A DNA stretch of 64,000 bases from Sphingomonas zeae (GCF_014197135.1 NZ_JACIFA010000001.1:496001-560000); one strand, 5' to 3'; numbered from the stretch's first letter, positions 45,770 through 56,110 are shown. A program made the numbers and translations. The notes: a model not told the origin generated them from the letters alone.

Positions 45770-48582
45770 GGCCGTTCCTCCCCGTCATGCTTGGCGGCGC
45801 GCTGCGCGACATGGGCGAGCTGCGCCAGCGCCATCATTACCGCGCCGACCACGACACAGGCGACGCCCAGATCGAAGAACATCGCCGTCGCGAGCTCAAA
45901 CTCACCGATCAGCGGCAGATGGACATGACCGAAACTGCTCGTCAGGAACGGCGCGCCGAATGGCAGCGAGCCAAGCCCCGTGGCGGTGGCAACCAACACA
46001 CCGAAGCCGATCAGCTGATGCTCGCCGAACTTGCGACGGTCGTCGGTCCAGTCGAATCCAGACGCCAGATATTGCAGCAGGATGGCAATGGAGAAGACCA
46101 GCGCCGCGATGAACCCGCCCCCCGGCTGGTTATGCCCGCGCAGGAATATGTAGAGCCCGATTAGCAGCGCCAGCGGCAACAGCAGCCGCGTTGCCATCAC
46201 GAACATCATCGGGTGCCGCTCGGGCGAGAAGCGGTTCGTTGACCGCCACGCGCGCAGACGCCGCCCCGCCACTCCGCGTGCAGCGGGTTCGAGCAGCGCA
46301 AAGATGGTCAGACCCGCAATGCCCAGAACGGTGATCTCCCCCAGCGTGTCGAACCCGCGGAAGTCGACCAATGTGACGTTGACGACATTGGTGCCGCCTC
46401 CGCCCGAATAGCTGTTGTCCCAATGGAAGCGCGAGATACCGGGCTGCTCCGGTCGGGTCATGATTGCCCAGGCGAGCCAGCCGGTGCCGAGACCGCCCAT
46501 TATCGCGATCACCGCGTCGCGGACACGGCGCGGCACGTTCGACAGGCGCGGCGGATGGCCCGGCAGCAGGTGGAGCGCCAACAGCATCAGCAGGATCGTC
46601 ACCACCTCCACCGCGATCTGGGTGAGCGCGAGGTCGGGGGCGGAGAGGTGGATAAAGGCCAGCGCCATGACCAGCCCGATCACGCTGATGAAGACCAGCG
46701 CAAGGTAGCGCCGCCGATCGACGATAATGACCGCCACCGTCGCCACGATCAGCGCCGCCCAGGCGACGATCGCGACGGGGGAGGCGGGAGTCGTCGCGCG
46801 CGATCCGGCGGCTATGCCGAACCGCCAGCCGGCTTCCCCGCCCAGCGCCAGCGCGACGATGACCAGGACAAGCAGATAGCGTTGCAGCGAGGCGGTGTGG
46901 ATGATGCCCGACAGGTGACGCAATCCGCCGATGGCGGCGGTCATGGTCCGGTCGAACAGGCGTTTGGCATCGGGCGACGGCAGGCGCGCCACCAAGGCCG
47001 CAACACTCCGGTAGCGCCACAGCAGCAGGACCGCCGCCGCCACCGCGCCCAGGCTCATGAACAACGCCGGATTAACGCCATGCCATAGCGCGAGATGCAG
47101 CTCCGGCCGGGCGCCGCCGGTCACCGCCGCGCTGGCCGCTTCGATCAACAGGCCCGCCAACGCCATTGGGAACAGCCCGAGCGCCAGCGCGATCGCCGCG
47201 AGTATCGCGGGCGGCGCGAGCAACCACGCACCCGGATCGTGCGGCGCGGCAATCTCTCCGGTGCGCCGGTGGCCGAAATGCAGCGCTACCGCATGGCGCA
47301 GCGAATAGGCGGCCGAGAGCATCGCCGCGATCGTCGCCAGAACGGGCACCAACATCGTCTGCCCCGCCGATGCAATATGGACGCTCTGCTCGAGCATCAT
47401 CTCCTTGGAGATGAACCCGCCCAGCGGCGGCAGCCCCGCCATGGCCGCGGCCGCCAGCACGCCCAGCGTCGCGGTCAGCGGCATGATGGCGGCCAGACCG
47501 CCCAGCCGCCGGATGTCGCGCGTGCCGGTCTCATGGTCGATGATGCCCGCATGCATGAACAGCGCCGCCTTGAACGCGGCATGGTTGAGGATGTGGAAGA
47601 CCGCCGCCGTCACCGCCGCACCGGTTCCGAAGCCGAGCAGCATGACCATCAACCCCAACTGGCTGATCGTCGAATAGGCCAGGATCGCCTTCAGGTCGTG
47701 GCGGAACAGCGCCACCCCCGCGCCGAACAGCATCGTCGTCAGCCCGATCGGCACCACGATGCCGAACCACAGATCGCTTCCGGCCAGCACCGGCCACAGC
47801 CGTGCGAGCAGGAACACACCCGCCTTCACCATCGTCGCGGAATGAAGATAAGCGCTGACCGGGGTCGGCGCGGCCATCGCGTGCGGCAGCCAGAAATGAA
47901 ACGGAAACTGCGCCGACTTGGTAAAGGCCCCCGCCAGGATCAGGATCAGGATCGCGGGATAGAGCGGCGAGGCCTGGATCGGTTCGGCGCGCGACAGGAT
48001 GGTCGCCAGATCGTAACTGCCTGCCGCCTTGCCCAGCAGGACGAGCCCCGCGATCAGCGCCAGCCCGCCGCCGCCGGTGATGGTCAACGCCATCCGTGCA
48101 CCCTGCCGCGCCTCGCTCCGGTCCCGCCAGAAACCGATCAGCAGGAAGGAGGCGAGACTGGTCATTTCCCAGAACACCAGCATCAGCAGCACATTGCCGG
48201 ACAGCGCGATGCCGATCATGGCGCCCTGGAACAGCATCAGGAAGGACAGGAACCGCGCGCTGGGTTCGTCCTTGCCCAGATAGCCTTGCGCATAGATGAC
48301 GACGAGCAGCCCGATGCCAAGGATCAACCCCGCGAACAACAGCGCCAGCGGATCGAGCCACAGGCTGAAATCGAGGCCCAGCGCCGGTATCCAGGCCAGC
48401 CGCAGGGTCGGCGTCCGGCCCGACAGGGTCGCGCTGGCCTGGGTCAGCAGCACGGCCAGTCCGCCCGCGCTACAGCTTCCGGCGATCAGCACATGGATGG
48501 ACCGCGATGCGCGGCGGGACATCATCAACAGGATGGCCGCGACGAACGGCAGACAGGTCAGGGTCAGCAGCGGCACCGGCAT
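45766..48582 (-). CDS. mnhA: Mrp antiporter subunit A fused to subunit B
   Basis: This 938-residue protein begins as MnhA: an antiporter core (residues about 60-420, with FWLPHAMAAPTPVSAYLHSA and TMVKAGVFLLARL) and the long MnhA C-terminal region. The last ~150 residues (GHNQPGGGFIAALVFSIAIL and the FGHVHLPLIGEFELATAMFF segment) are the MnhB domain, so no separate mnhB exists. A/B fusion is normal in many proteobacteria. A strong AGGAGGGGG precedes the ATG. It starts the operon that ends at 42732. The complex uses the proton gradient to export Na+ and adapt to alkali or salt. Confidence 0.94.
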   Translation of the reverse strand: MPVPLLTLTCLPFVAAILLMMSRRASRSIHVLIAGSCSAGGLAVLLTQASATLSGRTPTLRLAWIPALGLDFSLWLDPLALLFAGLILGIGLLVVIYAQGYLGKDEPSARFLSFLMLFQGAMIGIALSGNVLLMLVFWEMTSLASFLLIGFWRDRSEARQGARMALTITGGGGLALIAGLVLLGKAAGSYDLATILSRAEPIQASPLYPAILILILAGAFTKSAQFPFHFWLPHAMAAPTPVSAYLHSATMVKAGVFLLARLWPVLAGSDLWFGIVVPIGLTTMLFGAGVALFRHDLKAILAYSTISQLGLMVMLLGFGTGAAVTAAVFHILNHAAFKAALFMHAGIIDHETGTRDIRRLGGLAAIMPLTATLGVLAAAAMAGLPPLGGFISKEMMLEQSVHIASAGQTMLVPVLATIAAMLSAAYSLRHAVALHFGHRRTGEIAAPHDPGAWLLAPPAILAAIALALGLFPMALAGLLIEAASAAVTGGARPELHLALWHGVNPALFMSLGAVAAAVLLLWRYRSVAALVARLPSPDAKRLFDRTMTAAIGGLRHLSGIIHTASLQRYLLVLVIVALALGGEAGWRFGIAAGSRATTPASPVAIVAWAALIVATVAVIIVDRRRYLALVFISVIGLVMALAFIHLSAPDLALTQIAVEVVTILLMLLALHLLPGHPPRLSNVPRRVRDAVIAIMGGLGTGWLAWAIMTRPEQPGISRFHWDNSYSGGGGTNVVNVTLVDFRGFDTLGEITVLGIAGLTIFALLEPAARGVAGRRLRAWRSTNRFSPERHPMMFVMATRLLLPLALLIGLYIFLRGHNQPGGGFIAALVFSIAILLQYLASGFDWTDDRRKFGEHQLIGFGVLVATATGLGSLPFGAPFLTSSFGHVHLPLIGEFELATAMFFDLGVACVVVGAVMMALAQLAHVAQRAAKHDGEERP

Positions 48583-48785
48583 TCCCCCTCCTGCATCAGG
48601 GTGTCACGGCGGCGAGCAAGGGACAGGAATAGGCGATCGGGCAAGCCGATACTCCGGGCATAAGAGTTCGCCGTTGGCGGCCCGACCAACGTGAGAACCT
48701 GCCCGCGTCAATTTTCGCGAACACCCATGGCACCTATGGCACAGGCGACGGAAGGATCACAAGCCGTCCGGGGCCGCCAGAGGTA

Positions 48786-50720
48786 TCAGCGCTCCTTGCG
48801 TTCGACCCGGGCCTCGGCCAAGCGCCAGCGCTCCAGTTGGGTCAGTACGTCATTGGCGATCTGGCTCGTCGAAAAGCCGGTCAAGTCGCGAAAGCCCGCC
48901 TCGCCATTGGTCTGCGCCGCCAGCAGCCAAGCCAAGCTGCGGCGCCCCTCCGGCGCTTCCAGCGCGGTATAGGCGGCCAGCGGGCGCGATCGGGGCGACA
49001 GCCGATAGACGAAGGGGCGGCCGTCCGACGCAGTGATGGTGAGTTCGACCGAATCCTCGCCGCTTTCCAGCCTGCTTGCCGTCCAGCCCTCTTTCTCCAT
49101 CGCCTCCTGCACCGATTGCAACGCAGGTTCGCCCTGCGAGCGGATCTGCTCGACAATGTCGGCGCGGCGCGCAGGCACCAGAAGTCGCTTGATCCGCTCG
49201 CTCATCGCCGGGCCATCGCCCGACAGCGTGACCCCCGCCAGATCGGCATTGGTCTGCCGGACCAGGCCTACCGCCAGCAGCAGCATGATGAAGCAGAAGG
49301 GAAGGGCGGCGAGCAGGGTGGCGGACTGCAGCGCGCCCAATCCTCCTGCCACCAGCAACAGCGTTGCCGTGGCTCCCAGCAAAACGCACCAATACATGCG
49401 CTGCCAGCGCGGCGTTTCCTCCGCCCCGCCCGAGGCCAGCGTGTCGATCACCAGAGCGCCGGAATCGGCCGACGTCACGAAGAACACCGCGACCAGGAGG
49501 ATCGCCAGCGTCGAGGTAACGCTCGCGGCGGGCAGATATTCGAGGAACTTGAACAGCGCGGTGGACAGGTTCGCCTGCACGGCGTCGGCGATACCGCCGG
49601 CCGCTCCGCCGAGATCGAGCGAGATCGCGGTATTGCCGAACACCGTCATCCACAGGAAGGTGAAGGCGGTCGGCACGAACAGCACGCCGATGACGAATTC
49701 GCGGATCGTCCGCCCGCGCGAGATGCGCGCGATGAACATGCCGACGAACGGCGACCAGGCGATCCACCATGCCCAGTAGAACAGCGTCCAGTCCGCCATC
49801 CAGGCGCGCGGCTCATAGGCATAGAGGGTGAAGGTGCGCTTGACGAAATGGTCGAGATACAGGCCGAAATTCTGCACCAGCGCGCGCAGCAGGAACAGGG
49901 TCGGGCCGACCGCCATCACGAACAGCATCAACAGGACGGCAAGGACCAGGTTCAGTTCGGACAGGCGGCGGATACCGCGATCCGCGCCGCTTAGAACCGA
50001 CAGGGTCGCCGCGCCCATGACCAGCACGATGACGATGATCTTCATGGTGATCGTGTCGGGCAGGCCATATTCATAGGCGAGGCCCGCCGTCATCTGCGAC
50101 ACGCCGAAGCCCAGCGAGGTCGATACGCCGAACACGGTGCCGCACACCGCGAAAATGTCGATCGCGTCGCCCAGCGGGCCGTCGATCCGCTTGCCTAGGA
50201 TCGGCGACAGGCCGGATCGCAGCGTCAGCGGCATGTCCTTGCGATAGGTGAAATAGGCCAGGCTCAGGCCGACCAGCGCGTAGATCGCCCAGGCATGGAC
50301 GCCATAATGGTGAAAGGTGATCGCCATCGCCTCGCGCGCGGCCAGGATCGTGCCGGGGTCGACATCGGGCGGCGCGATGTAGTGCTGGATCGGCTCGGCC
50401 ACCGCGAAATACATCAGCCCGATGCCCATGCCCGCCGCGAACAACATGGCCAGCCACGACAGATAGGGAAAGTCCGGCTCGGCGTCGTCCGGCCCCAGCT
50501 TCAGCTTGCCCGCAGGCCCGAAGCCGAGCGCCAACACGACGATCAGGAACACCGCGACCGCCGAGATATAGAACCAGCCGAACGTGTCGATCGCCCAGGC
50601 CTGCGCCGCCTTGAACGCGGCATCGGCGGTGCCCGGCATGGCCAGCGTCGTCACCAGCAGCAGCGCGATGATCCCGGAGGCGCCCCAGAAGACGCGCGGG
50701 TTGATCTCACTCTTCATCAT
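48786..50720 (-). CDS. BCCT-family choline/betaine transporter, BetT type
   Basis: The 644-residue protein has 12 membrane helices and BCCT signatures: GMGIGLMYFAVAEPIQHY and YWAWWIAWSPFVGMFIARIS, then RGRTIREFVIGVL. A C-terminal cytosolic part of about 150 residues makes it BetT-like rather than BetP-like; in that family this tail senses osmotic stress. It transports choline or betaine, either by proton coupling or Na+ coupling. Placement next to the Mrp antiporter suggests a role in salt adaptation. No bet synthesis genes are in the window, so the substrate is only inferred. Confidence 0.9.
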   Translation of the reverse strand: MMKSEINPRVFWGASGIIALLLVTTLAMPGTADAAFKAAQAWAIDTFGWFYISAVAVFLIVVLALGFGPAGKLKLGPDDAEPDFPYLSWLAMLFAAGMGIGLMYFAVAEPIQHYIAPPDVDPGTILAAREAMAITFHHYGVHAWAIYALVGLSLAYFTYRKDMPLTLRSGLSPILGKRIDGPLGDAIDIFAVCGTVFGVSTSLGFGVSQMTAGLAYEYGLPDTITMKIIVIVLVMGAATLSVLSGADRGIRRLSELNLVLAVLLMLFVMAVGPTLFLLRALVQNFGLYLDHFVKRTFTLYAYEPRAWMADWTLFYWAWWIAWSPFVGMFIARISRGRTIREFVIGVLFVPTAFTFLWMTVFGNTAISLDLGGAAGGIADAVQANLSTALFKFLEYLPAASVTSTLAILLVAVFFVTSADSGALVIDTLASGGAEETPRWQRMYWCVLLGATATLLLVAGGLGALQSATLLAALPFCFIMLLLAVGLVRQTNADLAGVTLSGDGPAMSERIKRLLVPARRADIVEQIRSQGEPALQSVQEAMEKEGWTASRLESGEDSVELTITASDGRPFVYRLSPRSRPLAAYTALEAPEGRRSLAWLLAAQTNGEAGFRDLTGFSTSQIANDVLTQLERWRLAEARVERKER

Positions 50721-50729
50721 ATCAACAGG

Positions 50730-52022
50730 TTAGCATCGGCGGGCCGGAATGGCGAATGTGGCGTCGGAAGGTGGGGGCATTTTGTTGCTCCACAGCTGGT
50801 GATGCAGTTGCGACAATTCGGTCGTGTCGCGCTTGCTGGTCAGTTCGCCCAAGGCACGATCGAGCGCATCGCGGGCCTCGGCGCGGCAATCGGGGCGGGC
50901 GCGCGCCTCGATCACGGCCAGGGCGGCGAGCGCCTTTTGCAGGCGGACACCGACCTCGATCGTGGTCGCACCGTCGCGGGCGAGCGGGCGGAACATGTCC
51001 TCGATCATGTCGGCAAAGGCGAAGGGCGGCACGATCACCCCGGCGGGCGGCGTCCATCCCGGCTCGGGGCAATGCCGCAGGACGGCGGCGAGCACCCGTG
51101 TCCCGGCCTCGATCACCGCAATGGCGGTGCCGGGATCGTTGACCGCCGGGGACAGCGCGCGCGCTGCGATCTCACCCAGCACCACCAGTCCGAACCGGGG
51201 ATCGTGATCGAAGGCACGGTGATGCTCGATGGTGAAGGCGTCCCTGATCCGGCACGCCGCCTGCTCGTCGACGGGAGCGCGCGCCCAGGCCAGCGGCCGT
51301 GCCGGGTCGACCAACAGGCCCGGCAGGCCGACCAGATGGATGTCGCACCCGATCGATGCCGCGACCTCCCCGACTTGGGCGAGATCGACATGGGTGATGC
51401 GACCGATATCGGTGTGATGGATCAGGCTTGCCCCGTCTGGGACGGACGGTTCCTCGGCAGGGCCGAAGCGCGGCGGCTGCACCATCGCGTGGACGGCGGC
51501 GATGGCGGCGCGCTCCACCCGGTCGATCGTGTCGGACACCCGGCCGAAACGGGCGATATGCTGGATCCAGCGCAGGAACGTCACCACGATCAGCGCGATG
51601 ACCAAGATGGTCCCCGCATAGAGGATGACCCGTCCAGTCTCTCCGTAAATGCCGGTCGACAGCGCGATGATACCGACGATCGCGAACAGGAAACTGCCCA
51701 GGAAGGTCGCCAGCGCGTTCTGTGACGTGCTGTCGTCGATCAGCAACTGGACGGCGCGCGGCGTGATGCTGTTCGTCGCGCCCGAATAGGCCTGCACCAT
51801 CGCAGTCAGCGCAAAAGTCGTGACGGCCAGCATCGAGGACGCCAGCAGGTTGAGGATTCCGTCGACCGACTTCGACCCGACCTTGGCTGCAAAGCTGTAG
51901 GAGATCATATGCCCGGCCAGCGCACTAGCCAACGCAAGCGCCACGGCAAAGACGCAGAACAGCGCTGCCCGAAACCACATGCGTCGCGTGACCAGCCGCA
52001 ACGCCCACTGCCAACGCCTCAT
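50730..52022 (-). CDS. DUF2254 predicted membrane protein
   Basis: The 430-residue protein has four membrane helices in its first 170 residues, a periplasmic or cytosolic segment after SSMLAVTTFALTAMVQAYSG, and a conserved C-terminal soluble domain with RITHVDLAQVGEVAASIGCD and LGEIAARALSPAVNDPGTAI. These match DUF2254, a widespread family of unknown role, sometimes likened to small-conductance channels. It lies nine bases before the BCCT transporter gene and may be co-transcribed with it. Confidence 0.88.
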   Translation of the reverse strand: MRRWQWALRLVTRRMWFRAALFCVFAVALALASALAGHMISYSFAAKVGSKSVDGILNLLASSMLAVTTFALTAMVQAYSGATNSITPRAVQLLIDDSTSQNALATFLGSFLFAIVGIIALSTGIYGETGRVILYAGTILVIALIVVTFLRWIQHIARFGRVSDTIDRVERAAIAAVHAMVQPPRFGPAEEPSVPDGASLIHHTDIGRITHVDLAQVGEVAASIGCDIHLVGLPGLLVDPARPLAWARAPVDEQAACRIRDAFTIEHHRAFDHDPRFGLVVLGEIAARALSPAVNDPGTAIAVIEAGTRVLAAVLRHCPEPGWTPPAGVIVPPFAFADMIEDMFRPLARDGATTIEVGVRLQKALAALAVIEARARPDCRAEARDALDRALGELTSKRDTTELSQLHHQLWSNKMPPPSDATFAIPARRC

Positions 52023-52232
52023 GCGGGCCTTCTGGGGTCGGCGTTCAGGGGGTGTCCGAAAGATGTCCGGAAAGGAATGCGGGCGAACATGCCGCCCATA
52101 ACGACCGGCGCGGCAAATCGAGCCACGGCCATGCGGATGGATGTTTCCCGCGATGTTGGCCGGCTTAACCGGCTAGTATGATTATTCATTTATCCGACTT
52201 CCCCACGACATACAGGGTTCGGGGGAGTGATA

Positions 52233-54974
52233 ATGCGACATTGGGGGTGGCTGCTGGCATCGACGGCGGCTCTGGCGGTTACGGGTACGGCATCGGCGCA
52301 GGGGCTACGCTCCGTGGCGCCCGCGCCGAAGGACAAGGCGGACGATAAAAAGGCCGACGCCGAATCGCCCAAGAACGGGGACATCGTCGTTACCGCCACG
52401 CGGCGCTCACAACGGCTGTCGAGCGTGCCGATCGCGGTCAGCGCCTATGGCACCGTCGCGCTGCAGAATTCGGGGGCGACCGACATCCGCCAGATGACCC
52501 AGCTCGCTCCGTCGCTGCTGGTCAGTTCGACCGGCTCGGAAGCGAACGCCACGGCACGGATTCGCGGCATCGGCACGGTCGGGGACAATCCCGGCTTGGA
52601 AAGCTCGGTCGCCGTCTTCATCGATGGTGTGTATCGCAGCCGCACCGGTTCGGGCCTGAACGACCTGGGTGAGGTGGAGCGAATCGAGGTGCTGCGCGGG
52701 CCGCAGGGTACGCTGTCGGGGCGCAATTCCTCGGCGGGCGCGATCAGCATCTACACCAAATATCCCCAGTTCAAATATGGCGGCTATGGTGAGGTCAGCT
52801 ACGGCAATTACAACGCCGTGCGCGTCGCGGGCGCGGTCACCGGGCCGGTGATCGGCGATACGCTCGCCTTTCGGGTCGACGGCGTCTATGCCAAGCGCGA
52901 CGGCTTCCTGTATGATGTCGTCAACAACACCGACTATAACGACCGCAACCGCGTATTCGTGCGCGGCCAGCTGTTCTGGAAACCGAGCGACGATTTCTCG
53001 GTCCGCCTGATCGGCGACTATACCCACCGCGACGAAAAGTGCTGCGGCGCGGTCTATATCGATACGCGGGAAAAGATCGATCCGACGCCCGGCGTACCGG
53101 GCGATGCGGCGATCAATCCACAGAACCGCATCGTCAACATCCTGCGCAACCTGGGCGGCCTCCTGCCCAGCCAGGGCGATCCCTATAACCGCAAGATCGC
53201 GCAGACGCCGGGGCACGCCTATTCCAACGTCACCGAGGATTATGGCGTGTCGGCCCGCGTCGGCTGGGACATCGGCAAGGTCCAGCTGATCTCCATCTCC
53301 GCATACCGCGAATATAAGGCGGGCGGTGCGGGCGATGTCGATTACAGCAATGTCGACATCATCGATCGGCCCGACAACGGCCGCGCCTATCGCCAGTTCA
53401 AGACCTTCACGCAGGAAACGCGCCTCAGCGGCTCGATCCTGAACAACCGGCTCGACTGGCTGGTCGGCGGCTATTTCGCACATGAAGACCTTCAGGTGTC
53501 GGACAATCTGATCTTCGGCTCGCAATATGGCGCCTTTGCCGCGTGCCGCGTCGTCGCGTCGATCAATCCGACGGCGGCGTTGCAGAACCCGGCCAATCCG
53601 GGCTGCCTCAGCGGGGCGGGGCGCGCGGTCCTGACCGGTGCGCTGGGACCGACGCTGATCGGGACGATCGACCGGCTGAGCACGATCAACAATGTCGGCG
53701 CGCTGCGCGATCTTTATGATCAGACCAGCACCAACTATGCCTTTTTCACGCACAATATCTATCGCCTGACCGATACGCTGAGCCTGACGGGCGGTCTGCG
53801 CTACACCAACGAGCGCAAGAAATTGCGCGGGAGCTTCGAGAACAACAACACCGCCTGCCCGGTGCAGCAAGCCGCGCTTCGCCCGTTCTTGCAGAGCGGC
53901 AACCCGACGCTGGCGAACCTGGCCGGGGGCATCATCACGCTGAGCTGCAACGGCAATTCCTCGTCCGCGCTTAACGGGCTACCGCTCTCCGACTCGATCA
54001 GCGAGGGGCAGTTCACCGGCACCGCCGTCGTGTCGTGGAAGCCGGTGCCCAGCACGTTGGTCTATGGCTCCTATGCGCGCGGCTACAAGGCGGGTGGCTA
54101 TAATCTCGAACGGTCGGACCTGACCCCGAATGTGTATGGGACGCCGACGGCGGCATCGGTGACCAATTTGCGCTTCGATCCCGAAACGGTGAACGCCTAT
54201 GAGCTGGGCGTGAAGTTCACCTCGCGCAGCTTCACGCTGAACGCCGCCGCCTTCCGCTCGGAGTTCAAGAACTTCCAGCTGAACACCTTCAACGGCACCG
54301 GCTATATCGTCCAGAATATCAGCGCGTGCAGCAGCGATCTGGGCGGTGCCGATCGTGACGACTCACCCAATAGCGGCCGATGCACCGGCAAGGTGAAGGC
54401 GGGCGTGGTGACGCAAGGTGTCGAACTGGAGGCGGGCCTGTTCCCCGTGCCCGACGTCACCGTCAATCTGGGTTATACCTATGCCCACACCAACTACGCG
54501 CGGAACCTGGTCGGCAGCGATGCGGGCGAGCCACTCAGCAACGCGCTGTTCCTGCTGCCCGGCAGCATGATGTCGAACGCACCGCGCCATGTCGTGACCT
54601 CCTCGGCCAGCTGGACGCCGCAGATCGCGGGCACGGGCATGACCGCGCTCTTCTATGTCGATGGCCGCCTGACCAGCGACTATAACACCGGCTCGGACCT
54701 GTTCGTCGAGAAGAAGCAGGACGGCTTTTTCCTGATGAATGCGCGCATCGGCCTGCACGGCAAGGACCAGCGCTGGGCGCTGGAATTCTGGGGCCAGAAC
54801 ATCCTCAACACCAACTATCAGCAGGTCGCCTTCAACATGCCGTTCCAGGGTTCGGGCAGCCTGTCGCAGGTGCAGCGTTTCGGTGCGCCCAATTATGCCA
54901 CCGCGAACGCGCTGTTCGGATCCTATCTGGCGGAGCCGCGCACCTATGGCCTGACGCTGCGGACGCGCTGGTGA
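52233..54974 (+). CDS. TonB-dependent outer-membrane receptor
   Basis: The ATG at 52233 has GGGGGAG 5 bases upstream and is preferred to a GTG six bases earlier. The 913-residue product has a signal peptide ending TASAQG, a Lys/Asp-rich linker, the TonB box (GDIVVTATRR), a plug with RIEVLRGPQGTLSGRNSSAG and a barrel ending in aromatic Trp. Cysteine pairs in extracellular loops (AFAACRVVAS, NPGCLSG, NISACSSDLG) are more than usual. It is the IroN/iron-type receptor shape common in sphingomonads, where substrates include siderophores, sugars and aromatic compounds. No transporter or enzyme gene is next to it, so the ligand is unknown. Confidence 0.92.
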   Translation: MRHWGWLLASTAALAVTGTASAQGLRSVAPAPKDKADDKKADAESPKNGDIVVTATRRSQRLSSVPIAVSAYGTVALQNSGATDIRQMTQLAPSLLVSSTGSEANATARIRGIGTVGDNPGLESSVAVFIDGVYRSRTGSGLNDLGEVERIEVLRGPQGTLSGRNSSAGAISIYTKYPQFKYGGYGEVSYGNYNAVRVAGAVTGPVIGDTLAFRVDGVYAKRDGFLYDVVNNTDYNDRNRVFVRGQLFWKPSDDFSVRLIGDYTHRDEKCCGAVYIDTREKIDPTPGVPGDAAINPQNRIVNILRNLGGLLPSQGDPYNRKIAQTPGHAYSNVTEDYGVSARVGWDIGKVQLISISAYREYKAGGAGDVDYSNVDIIDRPDNGRAYRQFKTFTQETRLSGSILNNRLDWLVGGYFAHEDLQVSDNLIFGSQYGAFAACRVVASINPTAALQNPANPGCLSGAGRAVLTGALGPTLIGTIDRLSTINNVGALRDLYDQTSTNYAFFTHNIYRLTDTLSLTGGLRYTNERKKLRGSFENNNTACPVQQAALRPFLQSGNPTLANLAGGIITLSCNGNSSSALNGLPLSDSISEGQFTGTAVVSWKPVPSTLVYGSYARGYKAGGYNLERSDLTPNVYGTPTAASVTNLRFDPETVNAYELGVKFTSRSFTLNAAAFRSEFKNFQLNTFNGTGYIVQNISACSSDLGGADRDDSPNSGRCTGKVKAGVVTQGVELEAGLFPVPDVTVNLGYTYAHTNYARNLVGSDAGEPLSNALFLLPGSMMSNAPRHVVTSSASWTPQIAGTGMTALFYVDGRLTSDYNTGSDLFVEKKQDGFFLMNARIGLHGKDQRWALEFWGQNILNTNYQQVAFNMPFQGSGSLSQVQRFGAPNYATANALFGSYLAEPRTYGLTLRTRW

Positions 54975-54995
54975 CGGAGATTTGCGCTGGGTGAT

Positions 54996-55072
54996 TGGCG
55001 CGCCCGGAGGGATTCGAACCCCCGACCGAGGAGGTAGAAGCTCCTTGCTCTATCCAACTGAGCTACGGACGC
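54996..55072 (-). tRNA. tRNA-Arg (anticodon TCT)
   Basis: The 77 bases fold into a full cloverleaf on the minus strand: 7-bp acceptor stem (GCGTCCG with CGGGCGC, one G-T pair), D arm GTAGCTCAGTTGGATAGAGC, anticodon stem AGGAG/CTCCT with loop CTTCTAC giving anticodon TCT, T arm with TTCGAAT, and an encoded CCA end. It reads AGA codons. I found no second copy of its 3' end in the window that would mark an integration site. Confidence 0.95.
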
Positions 55073-55152
55073 GCGGATGGCGGTGTCCCTAGCGTGGTTT
55101 GCGTGGGTTGGGAATGGCGATAAATGTCGGTCCGCTTGGTGAAAGGATCGGC

Positions 55153-55887
55153 ATGAGCGTGGAACGGGTGGTGGCGAACCGGGAGATGGGAAGCGGAGCT
55201 TTCCGCTGGTTCGACTTCGTCATGGCGGCCTTCGTCACCATCCTTCTGCTGTCCAACGTCATCGGCGCGGGCAAGGTCGCGGTCATCACCCTGCCGGTCG
55301 TCGGGCAGTGGCCGTTCGGAGCGGGCATCCTGTTTTTCCCGCTCAGCTATGTCATCGGCGACGTGTTGACCGAGGTCTATGGCTATGCCCGTGCGCGCCG
55401 CGTGATCTGGGCGGGGACGGCGGCGGTGCTGTTCATGGCATTCATGAGCTTTGTCGTCGTCGCGCTTCCCCCCGCGCCGAGCTGGACCAACCAGGCCGCC
55501 TATGAGGTAATTTTCGGACAGGTGCCGCGCATCGTGCTGGCCAGCGTCTGCGCCTTTTGGGCAGGTGAGTTCGCCAACGCCTATGTCATGGCGCGGATGA
55601 AGGTTTGGACCAGCGGGCGGCATCTGTGGTCGCGGACCATCGGCTCGACGCTGGTGGGGCAGGGGGTGGACAGCCTGATTTTCTACCCACTCGCCTTCTG
55701 GGGGGCAGTGGGCTGGACGCCGCATCTGGTGGTCGTGGTGCTGTTCACCCAATGGGCGCTGAAGGTGGGCTGGGAGGTGTTGCTGACGCCGGTGACGTAT
55801 CTGGTCGTCGGCTTTCTGAAGCGTGCCGAGGGGGTGGACGTTTTCGATGAGGGGACCGACTTTTCACCGTTCCGGGCGCGGGTTTGA
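55153..55887 (+). CDS. yhhQ: YhhQ/VUT-family queuosine-precursor transporter
   Basis: The ATG at 55153 has AAGGA 5-6 bases upstream and gives 244 residues. Six membrane helices are apparent, with the family signatures LLLSNVIGAGKV, FPLSYVIGDVLTEVYGYARA and VGQGVDSLIFYPLAFWG. This family takes up the queuosine precursor preQ0/preQ1 for tRNA modification. It stands directly after the tRNA gene but in the opposite direction. The substrate is known for the family, not shown here. Confidence 0.9.
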   Translation: MSVERVVANREMGSGAFRWFDFVMAAFVTILLLSNVIGAGKVAVITLPVVGQWPFGAGILFFPLSYVIGDVLTEVYGYARARRVIWAGTAAVLFMAFMSFVVVALPPAPSWTNQAAYEVIFGQVPRIVLASVCAFWAGEFANAYVMARMKVWTSGRHLWSRTIGSTLVGQGVDSLIFYPLAFWGAVGWTPHLVVVVLFTQWALKVGWEVLLTPVTYLVVGFLKRAEGVDVFDEGTDFSPFRARV

Positions 55888-55900
55888 GCGGGGTTTTGGT

Positions 55901-56110
55901 TTGCGCGAAGCCGCGATGAAGCGAAGAGTTTAAAGAGGATTTGGTCGCGCGGAGGCGCGGAGGGCGCAGAGAGGTCGTACGCAGCGTCAGCTACATGCTT
56001 CTCTACAAGCCATAGTAGGCGGGAGGCCGCCTCCAAACGCGAGACACCTCTGCGTCCTCCGCGCCTCCGCGCGAACCAGCCTTCTTCGCGTCATCGCGGC
56101 TTCGCGTGAA
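55901..56110. repeat. Large imperfect inverted repeat (about 210 bp)
   Basis: The left arm (about 55901-55975) reads GCGCGAAGCCGCGATGAAGC, then CGCGCGGAGGCGCGGAGG and GCGCAGAG. The right arm (about 56045-56110) is its near-complement, with CTCTGCGTCCTCCGCGCCTC and CTTCGCGTCATCGCGGCTTC. Both arms carry the same two sub-blocks in mirrored order around a centre near 56010-56030. It fills the gap between yhhQ and purQ. It looks like a REP- or MITE-like element or a very long RNA hairpin. Confidence 0.7.

Noticed and set aside
47095..48663. 522-residue plus-strand open frame
   Set aside because: Antisense to mnhA; extremely rich in Gln, Arg and His, which is the shadow of membrane-helix codons.
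54996..55072. tRNA-Arg as integration site of the mobile element
   Set aside because: No direct repeat of the tRNA 3' end is visible elsewhere in the window, and core-like genes lie on both sides.
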